Of a DNA stretch of 9,363 nt, positions 1-5,328 are shown piece after piece. The DNA lies in the NCBI GenBank assembly GCA_937901055.1, contig CALCGO010000499.1, forward strand, positions 1 through 9,363, given 5' to 3'. The position numbers and the translations under genes are program-made. Numbering within the stretch: position 1 is the stretch's first letter; each line of letters begins with the position of its first letter. The stretch is from an uncultured Rhodobacterales bacterium (GTDB lineage: Bacteria > Pseudomonadota > Alphaproteobacteria > Rhodobacterales > Rhodobacteraceae). The notes beneath the pieces were generated by a model. That model worked only from the letters and a program-made list of their open reading frames with translations, was not told where the DNA came from and searched no databases.

Positions 1-1250
1 TCGACAGCCAGATCGACGTCGCGATGGAGGCTCTCGGTTGCCCCCCCGACGACGCCGAAATCGCAACGCTTTCGGGCGGTGAACTCCGCCGTGTCGCCCT
101 GTGTAAACTGCTCCTCGAAGCCCCCGACATGCTGCTTCTCGACGAACCCACCAACCACCTAGACGCCGAAACCATCGGCTGGCTGCAACGACATCTCATT
201 GAATACAAAGGCACAATCCTTTGTGTGACCCACGACCGTTACTTCCTCGATGATATCACGAGCTGGATTCTGGAACTCGACCGTGGCCGCGGCATCCCAT
301 ACGAGGGGAACTATTCCGCATGGCTGGAACAGAAGGCAAAACGCCTTGAACAGGAAGCCCGCGAAGATAAATCCAAGCAGAAAACGCTGGAGCGGGAACT
401 CGAATGGATGCGCCAGTCCCCCAAAGCGCGCCAAGCCAAATCCAAGGCCCGTATCAATTCCTATAACGAAAAAGCCAACCAGTCCGAGCGCGAAAAAATG
501 GGCCGCGCCCAGATCATCATCCCCAACGGCCCCCGCCTTGGCAACAAGGTGATCGAGGTTGAAAATATCGCCAAAGCCTTCGGTGAAAACCTGTTGGTCG
601 ACGACCTGTCGTTCAGCCTACCACCGGGCGGCATCGTCGGCGTCATCGGCCCCAACGGCGCGGGTAAATCGACCCTGTTCAAAATGCTGACAGGCCAAGA
701 AAGCCCCGACAGCGGCGAGGTTTCCTTCGGCGACACCGTGCAACTTTCCTACGTTGACCAATCCCGCGATGCGCTGGCCGATGGCAAAACCGTATGGGAC
801 GAAGTTTCCGACGGCCTCGACATCATCAAACTGGGCGACGCGGAAATGAACTCCCGCGCGTACGTCAGCGCGTTCAACTTCAAAGGCGGCGACCAGCAGA
901 AAAAAATCGGCATGCTGTCGGGCGGTGAACGCAACCGCGTCCACCTCGCCAAACTGCTTCGCTCCGGCGGCAACGTCCTGCTCCTCGACGAGCCAACCAA
1001 CGACCTCGACGTCGAAACCCTCCGCGCACTGGAGGACGCCCTAACCGACTTCGCCGGCTGCGCCGTAATCATCTCGCACGACCGCTTCTTCCTCGACCGC
1101 CTATGTACCCACATGCTGGCATTCGAGGGTAACAGCCACGTCGAGTGGTTCGAGGGCAACTTCGAGGACTACGAGGCCGACAAAATCCGCCGCTTGGGTC
1201 CGGATTCGGTTAATCCGAAGCGGGTGAAGTACAAGAAGTTTACGAGGTAG
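1..1250 (+). CDS. ettA: ABC-F translation factor EttA, 5' end missing
   Basis: Energy-dependent translational throttle, a soluble ABC-F ATPase that binds the ribosomal E site and gates entry into elongation according to ATP/ADP. The reading frame is open from the window edge (first full codon at 3), so the first Walker A and the arm insertion lie upstream; about 415 of a usual ~555 residues are present. Visible in order: signature LSGGE of domain 1 (69-83), Walker B MLLLDEP (129-149), the charged inter-domain linker (about 300-500), Walker A GPNGAGKST of domain 2 (648-674), signature LSGGE (915-929) and Walker B VLLLDEP (975-995), each Walker B ending in the catalytic Glu. The C-terminal tail, RRLGPDSVNPKRVKYKKF followed by TR, resembles that of EttA rather than Uup or YheS. 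No TM segments, as expected. No convincing terminator follows the TAG. The identity is secure by motif order and linker/tail resemblance; the true start is outside the window. Confidence 0.96.
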   Translation, partial: DSQIDVAMEALGCPPDDAEIATLSGGELRRVALCKLLLEAPDMLLLDEPTNHLDAETIGWLQRHLIEYKGTILCVTHDRYFLDDITSWILELDRGRGIPYEGNYSAWLEQKAKRLEQEAREDKSKQKTLERELEWMRQSPKARQAKSKARINSYNEKANQSEREKMGRAQIIIPNGPRLGNKVIEVENIAKAFGENLLVDDLSFSLPPGGIVGVIGPNGAGKSTLFKMLTGQESPDSGEVSFGDTVQLSYVDQSRDALADGKTVWDEVSDGLDIIKLGDAEMNSRAYVSAFNFKGGDQQKKIGMLSGGERNRVHLAKLLRSGGNVLLLDEPTNDLDVETLRALEDALTDFAGCAVIISHDRFFLDRLCTHMLAFEGNSHVEWFEGNFEDYEADKIRRLGPDSVNPKRVKYKKFTR

Positions 1251-1335
1251 AGTGGTGCGGAGTATCCGTACAAGGTATTTGCTTCTTGCATTATCTAGCT
1301 AGGGTTGTAAGTTTCCATTATGAAAATCATTTCTA

Positions 1336-2634
1336 GTGGAAATTTACAAATTGCCTTTTCAAAAATTGCCATTGGATAGTTTAGTTGTCAACAAAGACAA
1401 TGATCGCCATGGCCATACCGAAACCGAAGAAAAAGCAATCGCTTGGTTGTTTGAACGTCACGGGCCGCAGATGCTTTCGTTGGCAAAAGATATAGTAGAA
1501 AATGGTCGGCTTTTCGATGCGCCTTTAGTTAAACATGTGGACGGAAAGTATGTCGTTTACGACGGCAATCGGCGAATTACATGCCTAAAGCTATTAAATG
1601 ATCCGTCGTGTTCACCAGCCAAATATCGCACTAATTTTAAAAAACTCTCCGAAGTGTTTTCGGCCAAAGCTGACCCGTCAGTCGAATGCCAAATTGAAGT
1701 AGACCAACAACAAATTGATTTAGCACTCAACCGAAGACATGGCGGAACCGACGGAGGAAAAGGCCAACTAAAGTGGGATACTCGTGCGAAAGCAAACCAC
1801 GTAAATCGTACCGGCGGAACAAATCAATACCCGATTGCAGAAGCGATTGAACATTTTCTTGAAGAGGAAGGTTACCCAGACGCCAACAAAATCGGGAGGT
1901 CAACTTTGAATCGCCTAATGCAAACAAAAAAAAGGCGTTCGCGTTTTGGTGTAGAATTAGGTGAAAACCGGGGGCTTGTGCTTACTCGCCCAAAAGAAGA
2001 TGTGTTACGCCTCCTAGCACAGGTTGCAGACGATATTCTTGGGAAAAAATTGACTTTAAAGAACTTGTTAGAAGTTAAGGATGTTGAAGTTTATCTGAAG
2101 ACATTGATCCCATTAGGGCTGAATGCTGAAGGCAAAGTGGAACCTTCGAACGGCACAAACCCAACGATGGTTTCGATCAAGAAAACACGCCAAAATCGAA
2201 ACAACCTTATACCAAAAGGCGTTGATCACGCTATCGAATGGGCTGACCGCCAAGGCAAAATTCAACGTATCTGGCAGGAGCTGCAATACACACTAAGTTT
2301 TCACAGACACGAAATTTCAATACCAATATTATTCAGAACGTTGATTGATCTTTCGACATCGAGGTATCGCGAAAAATTTGGGCTGCCCGATAAGAAGAAT
2401 CTTGCCAAAAATGTATCCGCCGTTGGCGACCATCTGCATAGTCAAAATCTTCTCTCGACGAAAGAGTTGGATGATATTAAGCGCGTAGTGAATGATAAAC
2501 ATTCTTTACGCGGCATGGAAGCGCTACACAGAGTTGTGCACAGCCCATCAACAACTCTAGCGGATAACGATCTAATCGCACTTTGGGATGTTTTCGAAAC
2601 ATTCCTTATTCCGTGCCTTTCCAATTCCAAATAA
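1336..2634 (+). CDS. ParB/Srx-fold N-terminal domain protein, unknown function, probably acquired
   Basis: A 432-residue protein. Residues about 5-90 look like a ParB N-terminal domain: a short beta-strand start, LAKDIVENG, then YVVYDGNRR. DGNRR at 76-80 stands where ParB has GERR, the nucleotide-binding box. A Gly-rich segment with HGGTDGGKG and a Trp (about 135-150) and a TLNRLMQTKKRRSRFG stretch (about 195-210) may form a helix-turn-helix-like part. The C-terminal third is helical; R392-x5-H398 is compatible with, but does not prove, a HEPN-type RNase motif. It is not chromosomal ParB: no parA neighbour and no clear ParB box III. An in-frame TGA at 1321 forces the start to GTG 1336 or later; no Shine-Dalgarno is visible there. 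Base composition is more AT-rich than ettA and dnaG, suggesting transfer. It ends 6 bases before the convergent BrnA-like gene. Domain assignment is fairly sure; function is unknown. Confidence 0.8.
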   Translation: MEIYKLPFQKLPLDSLVVNKDNDRHGHTETEEKAIAWLFERHGPQMLSLAKDIVENGRLFDAPLVKHVDGKYVVYDGNRRITCLKLLNDPSCSPAKYRTNFKKLSEVFSAKADPSVECQIEVDQQQIDLALNRRHGGTDGGKGQLKWDTRAKANHVNRTGGTNQYPIAEAIEHFLEEEGYPDANKIGRSTLNRLMQTKKRRSRFGVELGENRGLVLTRPKEDVLRLLAQVADDILGKKLTLKNLLEVKDVEVYLKTLIPLGLNAEGKVEPSNGTNPTMVSIKKTRQNRNNLIPKGVDHAIEWADRQGKIQRIWQELQYTLSFHRHEISIPILFRTLIDLSTSRYREKFGLPDKKNLAKNVSAVGDHLHSQNLLSTKELDDIKRVVNDKHSLRGMEALHRVVHSPSTTLADNDLIALWDVFETFLIPCLSNSK

Positions 2635-2640
2635 CCCCCC

Positions 2641-3000
2641 TCAAAACAACTCATTATGCCGATTCCGATCCGCATCCGCCTCCACATATTTCGCCACCCG
2701 CGCGAACATATACATCCGTAACACCTCGTTCATCTTCGCCTGATACCCCGGCCCGCTGCGCTTAAAGAACTTCACCACATCCTCGTCAAATCGCGCCGTG
2801 ATGCGGGTGCGTTTCGGGCGGTCGGGGTAATTATCCTCCATCGAGAGCCAACCTCGGGGGAATTGCTCGGTAAATAACATCTGGGCTCTCAGATCGGTTC
2901 CGTGGCGGTGCATGCGATCACGGTGGAGGCATTCCTCCATTTCATACTCCGCGATACGTTCGGCTTTGGTGGGTTTGCGGTCAATGCCTTCTAGAATCAA
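2641..3000 (-). CDS. BrnA-like antitoxin family protein without adjacent toxin
   Basis: A 119-residue protein whose C-terminal half (about 63-108) reads as a BrnA-type ribbon-helix-helix domain: a basic strand TRITARFDEDVV, then FFKRSGPGYQ, then the helix MNEVLRMYM. In BrnT-BrnA systems this domain binds DNA and neutralises the BrnT ribonuclease. Here no BrnT-sized ORF of that kind lies next to it: downstream is the convergent ParB-like gene and upstream is rpoH. The N-terminal half is charged (KPTKAERIAEYEMEE) and longer than in classical BrnA of about 90 residues. It may therefore be a stand-alone regulator. The TTG start at 3000 is chosen because a perfect AGGAGG lies 7 bases upstream and no ATG/GTG precedes it in frame before a stop at 3033-3031. 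ATG at residue 21 (2940) is the alternative. It probably binds DNA, perhaps its own upstream repeats, but this is inference. Confidence 0.8.
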   Translation of the reverse strand: MILEGIDRKPTKAERIAEYEMEECLHRDRMHRHGTDLRAQMLFTEQFPRGWLSMEDNYPDRPKRTRITARFDEDVVKFFKRSGPGYQAKMNEVLRMYMFARVAKYVEADADRNRHNELF

Positions 3001-3032
3001 AAAATGGCCTCCTGAAAATTCAAAAGGCCATT
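2999..3032 (-). terminator. Hairpin plus T-run: candidate intrinsic terminator of rpoH, overlapping the BrnA-like start
   Basis: Read on the minus strand, an 8-bp perfect stem AATGGCCT/AGGCCATT (3032-3025 with 3010-3003) encloses a smaller TGAA/TTCA stem. It is followed directly by T residues to 2999 (six Ts in a row counting the last two of the stem). This is the layout of a rho-independent terminator for transcripts arriving from rpoH, about 100 bases after its stop codon. There is no T-run on the plus-strand side, so it acts in one direction. Oddly, the Shine-Dalgarno and TTG start of the next gene lie inside the stem and T-run. Confidence 0.55.
3008..3013 (-). promoter_or_regulatory. Shine-Dalgarno AGGAGG deciding the TTG start of the BrnA-like gene
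   Basis: On the minus strand AGGAGG occupies 3013-3008 and is followed by seven bases and then TTG at 3000. It is the only strong ribosome-binding sequence near this reading frame. It partly lies in the 3' arm of the hairpin at 3003-3032, so access could depend on which promoter made the transcript. Confidence 0.7.
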
Positions 3033-3035
3033 ATG
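3030..3035 (-). promoter_or_regulatory. Candidate -10 box (CATAAT) for the BrnA-like gene
   Basis: CATAAT on the minus strand matches the sigma-70 -10 consensus in 5 of 6 positions. No good -35 is seen 16-18 bases upstream, so this is weak. If used, transcription would begin near 3023, after the 5' arm of the hairpin, and the Shine-Dalgarno would remain free. Confidence 0.25.
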
Positions 3036-3049
3036 CATGTGAAAGGTTA

Positions 3050-3119
3050 ATTTTCCGTGTGCCGAAATTGTACATACGTGTTGTGCACGCATTGTGTACG
3101 GGTTGTGCACACGGAAAAT
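3050..3119. repeat. 13-bp inverted repeat enclosing four phased 8-bp boxes
   Basis: ATTTTCCGTGTGC at 3050-3062 and its exact reverse complement at 3107-3119 are separated by 44 bases. Between and overlapping the right arm are four direct copies of an 8-bp word RTTGTRYA: attgtaca 3067-3074, gttgtgca 3080-3087, attgtgta 3091-3098 and gttgtgca 3102-3109. Their starts are 13, 11 and 11 bases apart, so they lie on about the same face of the helix. This is the architecture of a cooperative operator. It lies between rpoH and the BrnA-like gene; ribbon-helix-helix proteins commonly bind such short arrays, but no binding partner is known here. Confidence 0.6.
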
Positions 3120-3134
3120 CACCGCAAAAGTGAA

Positions 3135-4034
3135 TTAGTTAACGGCCTGAACCATGCCCTTTTCCGCCGCCAATTCGCGCATTTTCTTCTGCAGCTTTTC
3201 GAACGCCCGCACCTCGATTTGGCGGATGCGTTCGCGGCTGACATCATAAACTTTGCTCAGCTGTTCCAACGTCTTGGGTTCCTCGGACAAACGACGTTCC
3301 GTCAGGATATGTTGTTCCCGCTCATTCAGGTCTGCCATCGCGGCAACCAGCAACTCGCGGCGTTGTGTCAGCTCGTCCTTTTCGGCGTAATCCGCAGCCT
3401 GATCCGCATCTTCATCCTCAAGCCAGTCCTGCCACTCCGCAGCCCCTTCACCGTCGGTTTTCACCTGCGCGTTCAGGCTTGCATCCCCACCACCCATGCG
3501 GCGGTTCATGGAGATCACTTCTTTTTCCGTCACGTTCAATTGCGAGGCAATTATCTTAACGTTTTCAGGGCGTAAGTCGCCTTCCTCCAACGCGCCAATC
3601 TTGTTTTTCGCCTTGCGAAGGTTGAAAAACAGCTTCTTTTGCGCAGACGTAGTGCCCATTTTCACAAGGGACCAAGACCGCAAAACATATTCCTGAATGC
3701 TGGCACGAATCCACCACATTGCATAGGTCGCCAGGCGGAAACCCTTCTCCGGATCGAACCGTTTCACGGCTTGCATAAGGCCCACATTGGCCTCCGAAAC
3801 CACCTCGGCAGTCGGCAGCCCATATCCACGATAGCCCATCGCGATTTTAGCGGCCAAACGCAGGTGCGATGTTACCAACTGATGCGCAGCGTCGCTGTCC
3901 TCGTGATCCACCCACGCCTTGGCCAGCATGTATTCCTGCTCAGGCTCAAGCATAGGGAACTTGCGGATCTCGCGCATATAATTCGAAAGGCCCTGTTCAG
4001 GCGATGGTGCGGGTAGTTTGGTGTAATTGCTCAT
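3135..4034 (-). CDS. rpoH: RNA polymerase sigma-32 factor RpoH (RpoHI-like)
   Basis: Heat-shock sigma factor directing RNA polymerase to chaperone and protease promoters. The length of 299 residues is normal. Region 2 covers about 53-122, with the -10-recognising stretch FRLATYAMWWIRASIQEYV (99-117). The RpoH box QKKLFFNLR lies at 132-140, the diagnostic segment absent from other sigma factors. Region 4.2 at about 255-286 holds the helix-turn-helix VSRERIRQIEVRAFEKLQ that reads the -35 element. The acidic stretch WQDWLEDEDADQAADYAE (201-218) is typical of alphaproteobacterial RpoH. ATG 4034 is preceded by GGAGGA (4046-4041) at 6 bases. A sigma-32-like promoter sits about 70 bases upstream. 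Rhodobacterales often carry two RpoH paralogues; this sequence resembles RpoHI more than RpoHII by recollection. A candidate terminator lies about 100 bases past the stop. Confidence 0.97.
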   Translation of the reverse strand: MSNYTKLPAPSPEQGLSNYMREIRKFPMLEPEQEYMLAKAWVDHEDSDAAHQLVTSHLRLAAKIAMGYRGYGLPTAEVVSEANVGLMQAVKRFDPEKGFRLATYAMWWIRASIQEYVLRSWSLVKMGTTSAQKKLFFNLRKAKNKIGALEEGDLRPENVKIIASQLNVTEKEVISMNRRMGGGDASLNAQVKTDGEGAAEWQDWLEDEDADQAADYAEKDELTQRRELLVAAMADLNEREQHILTERRLSEEPKTLEQLSKVYDVSRERIRQIEVRAFEKLQKKMRELAAEKGMVQAVN

Positions 4035-4103
4035 TCACTATCCTCCGTTGTGCCGTTAGGCGCACATTTCTTGGCTGCGCTGTTAAGCGCGCGTTGAGTA
4101 TGT

Positions 4104-4132
4104 ATATGGTATTAACATTGACGCACTTCAAG
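4104..4132 (-). promoter_or_regulatory. Sigma-32-like promoter upstream of rpoH
   Basis: On the minus strand CTTGAA (4132-4127) is followed after 15 bases by TACCATAT (4111-4104). Compared with the sigma-32 consensus CTTGAA-N13 to 17-CCCCATNT, the -35 part matches fully and the -10 part matches in all but its first two bases. Transcription would start near 4097, giving a leader of about 60 bases before rpoH. The same -35 also contains TTGAAG, so a housekeeping promoter with a poor -10 (CATATA after 17 bases) could overlap. Autoregulation of rpoH is the implied meaning. Confidence 0.5.
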
Positions 4133-4175
4133 GTTCTATTACTAAATCATTAAGATTATTTTTCATACCGGACAG

Positions 4176-4206
4176 TTTTCGCGAAAAGGTTAATTCTCAA
4201 GCTTGA
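4176..4206. promoter_or_regulatory. Two perfect palindromes between rpoH and the membrane/XRE unit
   Basis: TTTTCGCGAAAA (4176-4187) is a perfect 12-bp palindrome and TCAAGCTTGA (4197-4206) a perfect 10-bp palindrome, 9 bases apart, in the AT-rich 260-base intergenic region upstream of rpoH. No protein can be assigned to them. They may be operators for either divergent transcript. Confidence 0.35.
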
Positions 4207-4219
4207 CTCTAACCTATAC

Positions 4220-4234
4220 GTTACAATATGTAAC
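4220..4234. promoter_or_regulatory. Candidate operator GTTACA-ATA-TGTAAC, 61 bases before the membrane/XRE unit
   Basis: Two perfect 6-base arms around a 3-base centre. A -10-like TACAAT (4222-4227, 5 of 6 to consensus) lies inside it and a -35-like TTGACT starts at 4203, but the spacing between these two (13) is too short for a standard promoter. A dyad of this size overlapping promoter-like sequence upstream of an operon encoding an XRE regulator is typical of an autoregulatory operator; this is inference. Confidence 0.4.
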
Positions 4235-4294
4235 CCCTAGGTATCATCATGGAACGCAAGGGTTTGCGCTTTAATATTTTCGCAGGACACAAAA

Positions 4295-4777
4295 ATGAGC
4301 ATTATTTCCAGAATAAAAACAGATTTCTCGGACCATTACCTAAATATCATTCCTTTCGGGATGTTTATGGTTTCGGTTTCCTATGCGGGCGAGGCGATCA
4401 ATATTTACACCGATAATAGATGGGAAAGTATCTTTGAATTCTTTCAGACATTCTTTGCCATAACCATCATTTTGGTCGGCATTCCCGCGACGATTTACAA
4501 CGCGGTATTGGAGATCAGAAAACGCCGACAAAACCCGCGCCCCTCCAGCGTTGTCGAGGCCGGTTTTGTGCAGACACAATACAACACCACCGCCGTTCGC
4601 AGCTTTAGCTTCGTTTTCATCTTATTGTTGGTGGTCGAACAAATGGGACCGCGCGTTTTACCGGACATGCCTGCAAAGTTCTTTTTGGAAGTCATAATTT
4701 CGGCCACATTGATGTTTTTCAGTTTGTCCTTTTGGTATGATATGTTGAAATCCGACGGTGACAGCGACGATGAGTAA
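4295..4777 (+). CDS. Small integral membrane protein, unknown family
   Basis: A 160-residue protein not recognised as a named family. Hydrophobic stretches at about 15-36, 49-73, 101-118 and 124-147 suggest four membrane helices. The loop between helices 2 and 3 is basic (EIRKRRQNPRP) and probably cytoplasmic by the positive-inside rule, and the short C-terminus is acidic (DGDSDDE). No signal peptide, catalytic or transport motif is seen. ATG 4295 is preceded by AGGA (4284-4287) at 7 bases. The first part of the gene is AT-rich compared with the flanking core genes. The last 8 bases overlap the following XRE regulator, so the pair is probably translationally coupled. Small membrane proteins co-encoded with compact XRE regulators recur in bacteria and archaea, but their roles are mostly unknown. 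Confidence 0.85.
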   Translation: MSIISRIKTDFSDHYLNIIPFGMFMVSVSYAGEAINIYTDNRWESIFEFFQTFFAITIILVGIPATIYNAVLEIRKRRQNPRPSSVVEAGFVQTQYNTTAVRSFSFVFILLLVVEQMGPRVLPDMPAKFFLEVIISATLMFFSLSFWYDMLKSDGDSDDE

Positions 4778-4991
4778 AATCCTCGGCAACCGCATAAACG
4801 TCTATCGCGCGGAACACCGCATGTCACAGGCCGATCTGGCCGATGCCATCGGTGTTTCGCGCAAGACCATCAGCACGATCGAGGTGGGGCGGTTTATTCC
4901 CTCCACGATCATAGCGTTACAGATCGCGCGGCACTTTGATGCAAGGTTCGAGGATGTGTTTTGGTTAAAGGAAATTGACGCAAAAGATTAG
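4770..4991 (+). CDS. Compact XRE-family helix-turn-helix regulator
   Basis: A 73-residue single-domain DNA-binding protein. The helix-turn-helix is about residues 14-35 (SQADLADAIGVSRKTISTIE), followed by GRFIPS and the ALQIARHFDARFEDVFWL stretch common to short Cro/CI-like regulators. ATG 4770 is preferred because it gives the usual family start just before the first helix (ILGNRINVYRAE) and an 8-base overlap ATGAGTAA with the membrane gene. A GTG at 4758 would add four residues and overlap by 20 bases. There is no strong Shine-Dalgarno, in line with translational coupling. It may bind the dyad at 4220-4234 and control its own operon; this is inferred from position only. Confidence 0.88.
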   Translation: MSKILGNRINVYRAEHRMSQADLADAIGVSRKTISTIEVGRFIPSTIIALQIARHFDARFEDVFWLKEIDAKD

Positions 4992-5009
4992 ACGAAGGGA
5001 ATATCAAGA

Positions 5010-5324
5010 ATGTTACAATTACGCCCGAATTGCGAGCTTTGTGATCGCGATCTGCCACCCCGTTCAAGCGAGGCAATGATCTGTTCTTATGAATGCACAT
5101 ATTGCCAAGACTGCGTCGAGAAGGTCCTGCACAATGTCTGCCCGACATGCGGTGGTGGGTTTGTACCGCGCCCAATTCGCCCGCAAAAGGCGTGGCGCGA
5201 TGCGCTTGCACTTGGGTTAGGGAACAACCCCGCCTCGCAAACACGGGTGAATTCAAAGTATACGCGCGCTGATATTGACGCCCATGTCCAACGCATCAGG
5301 CACCTTGCGCCCGAAGATCGCTGA
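5010..5324 (+). CDS. DUF1272 zinc-ribbon protein
   Basis: A 104-residue protein beginning MLQLRPNCELCDRDLPP, the DUF1272 opening. Eight cysteines (8, 11, 25, 29, 32, 35, 44, 47) in the pattern CxxC...CxxxCxxCxxC...CxxC suggest a compact fold holding two zinc ions, similar in layout to RING/treble-clef fingers. The remaining ~55 residues go past the usual end of the family. The function of DUF1272 is unknown. ATG 5010 follows AAGGGA at 9 bases. The gene starts 18 bases after the XRE gene, so the three genes probably form one transcript. It ends 4 bases from the convergent RluD-type gene with no hairpin between. Confidence 0.9.
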   Translation: MLQLRPNCELCDRDLPPRSSEAMICSYECTYCQDCVEKVLHNVCPTCGGGFVPRPIRPQKAWRDALALGLGNNPASQTRVNSKYTRADIDAHVQRIRHLAPEDR

Positions 5325-5328
5325 GTGT

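Noticed and set aside
749..1159. Minus-strand ORF of 136 residues within ettA
   Set aside because: A shadow frame of a GC-rich coding gene, with Ser/Arg-rich composition and no recognisable domain.
1251..1335. Possible terminator, promoter or attachment site between ettA and the ParB-like gene
   Set aside because: Only a short CTAGCTAG self-complementary word was seen; no stem with T-run, no -35/-10 pair of suitable spacing and no direct repeat matching the far side of the gene beyond 7-8 bases (CATTATG recurs but is too short to count).
1336..2634. Chromosome-partitioning parB
   Set aside because: No parA or parS-like palindrome nearby, DGNRR instead of GERR and no recognisable ParB box III; only the N-terminal domain is shared.
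3057..3575. Long plus-strand ORF across the 3' end of rpoH
   Set aside because: It is the complement of rpoH codons plus the intergenic repeat region; there is no domain and no suitable start signal, and rpoH is certain.
4035..4097. RNA thermometer in the rpoH leader
   Set aside because: Small GCGC and TGTGC/GCACA stems occur, but none pairs clearly with the GGAGGA ribosome-binding site, so a ROSE-like element is not supported.
4758..4769. GTG start four codons upstream for the XRE regulator
   Set aside because: ATG 4770 gives a typical family N-terminus and the common short stop/start overlap; the GTG has no better ribosome-binding site.
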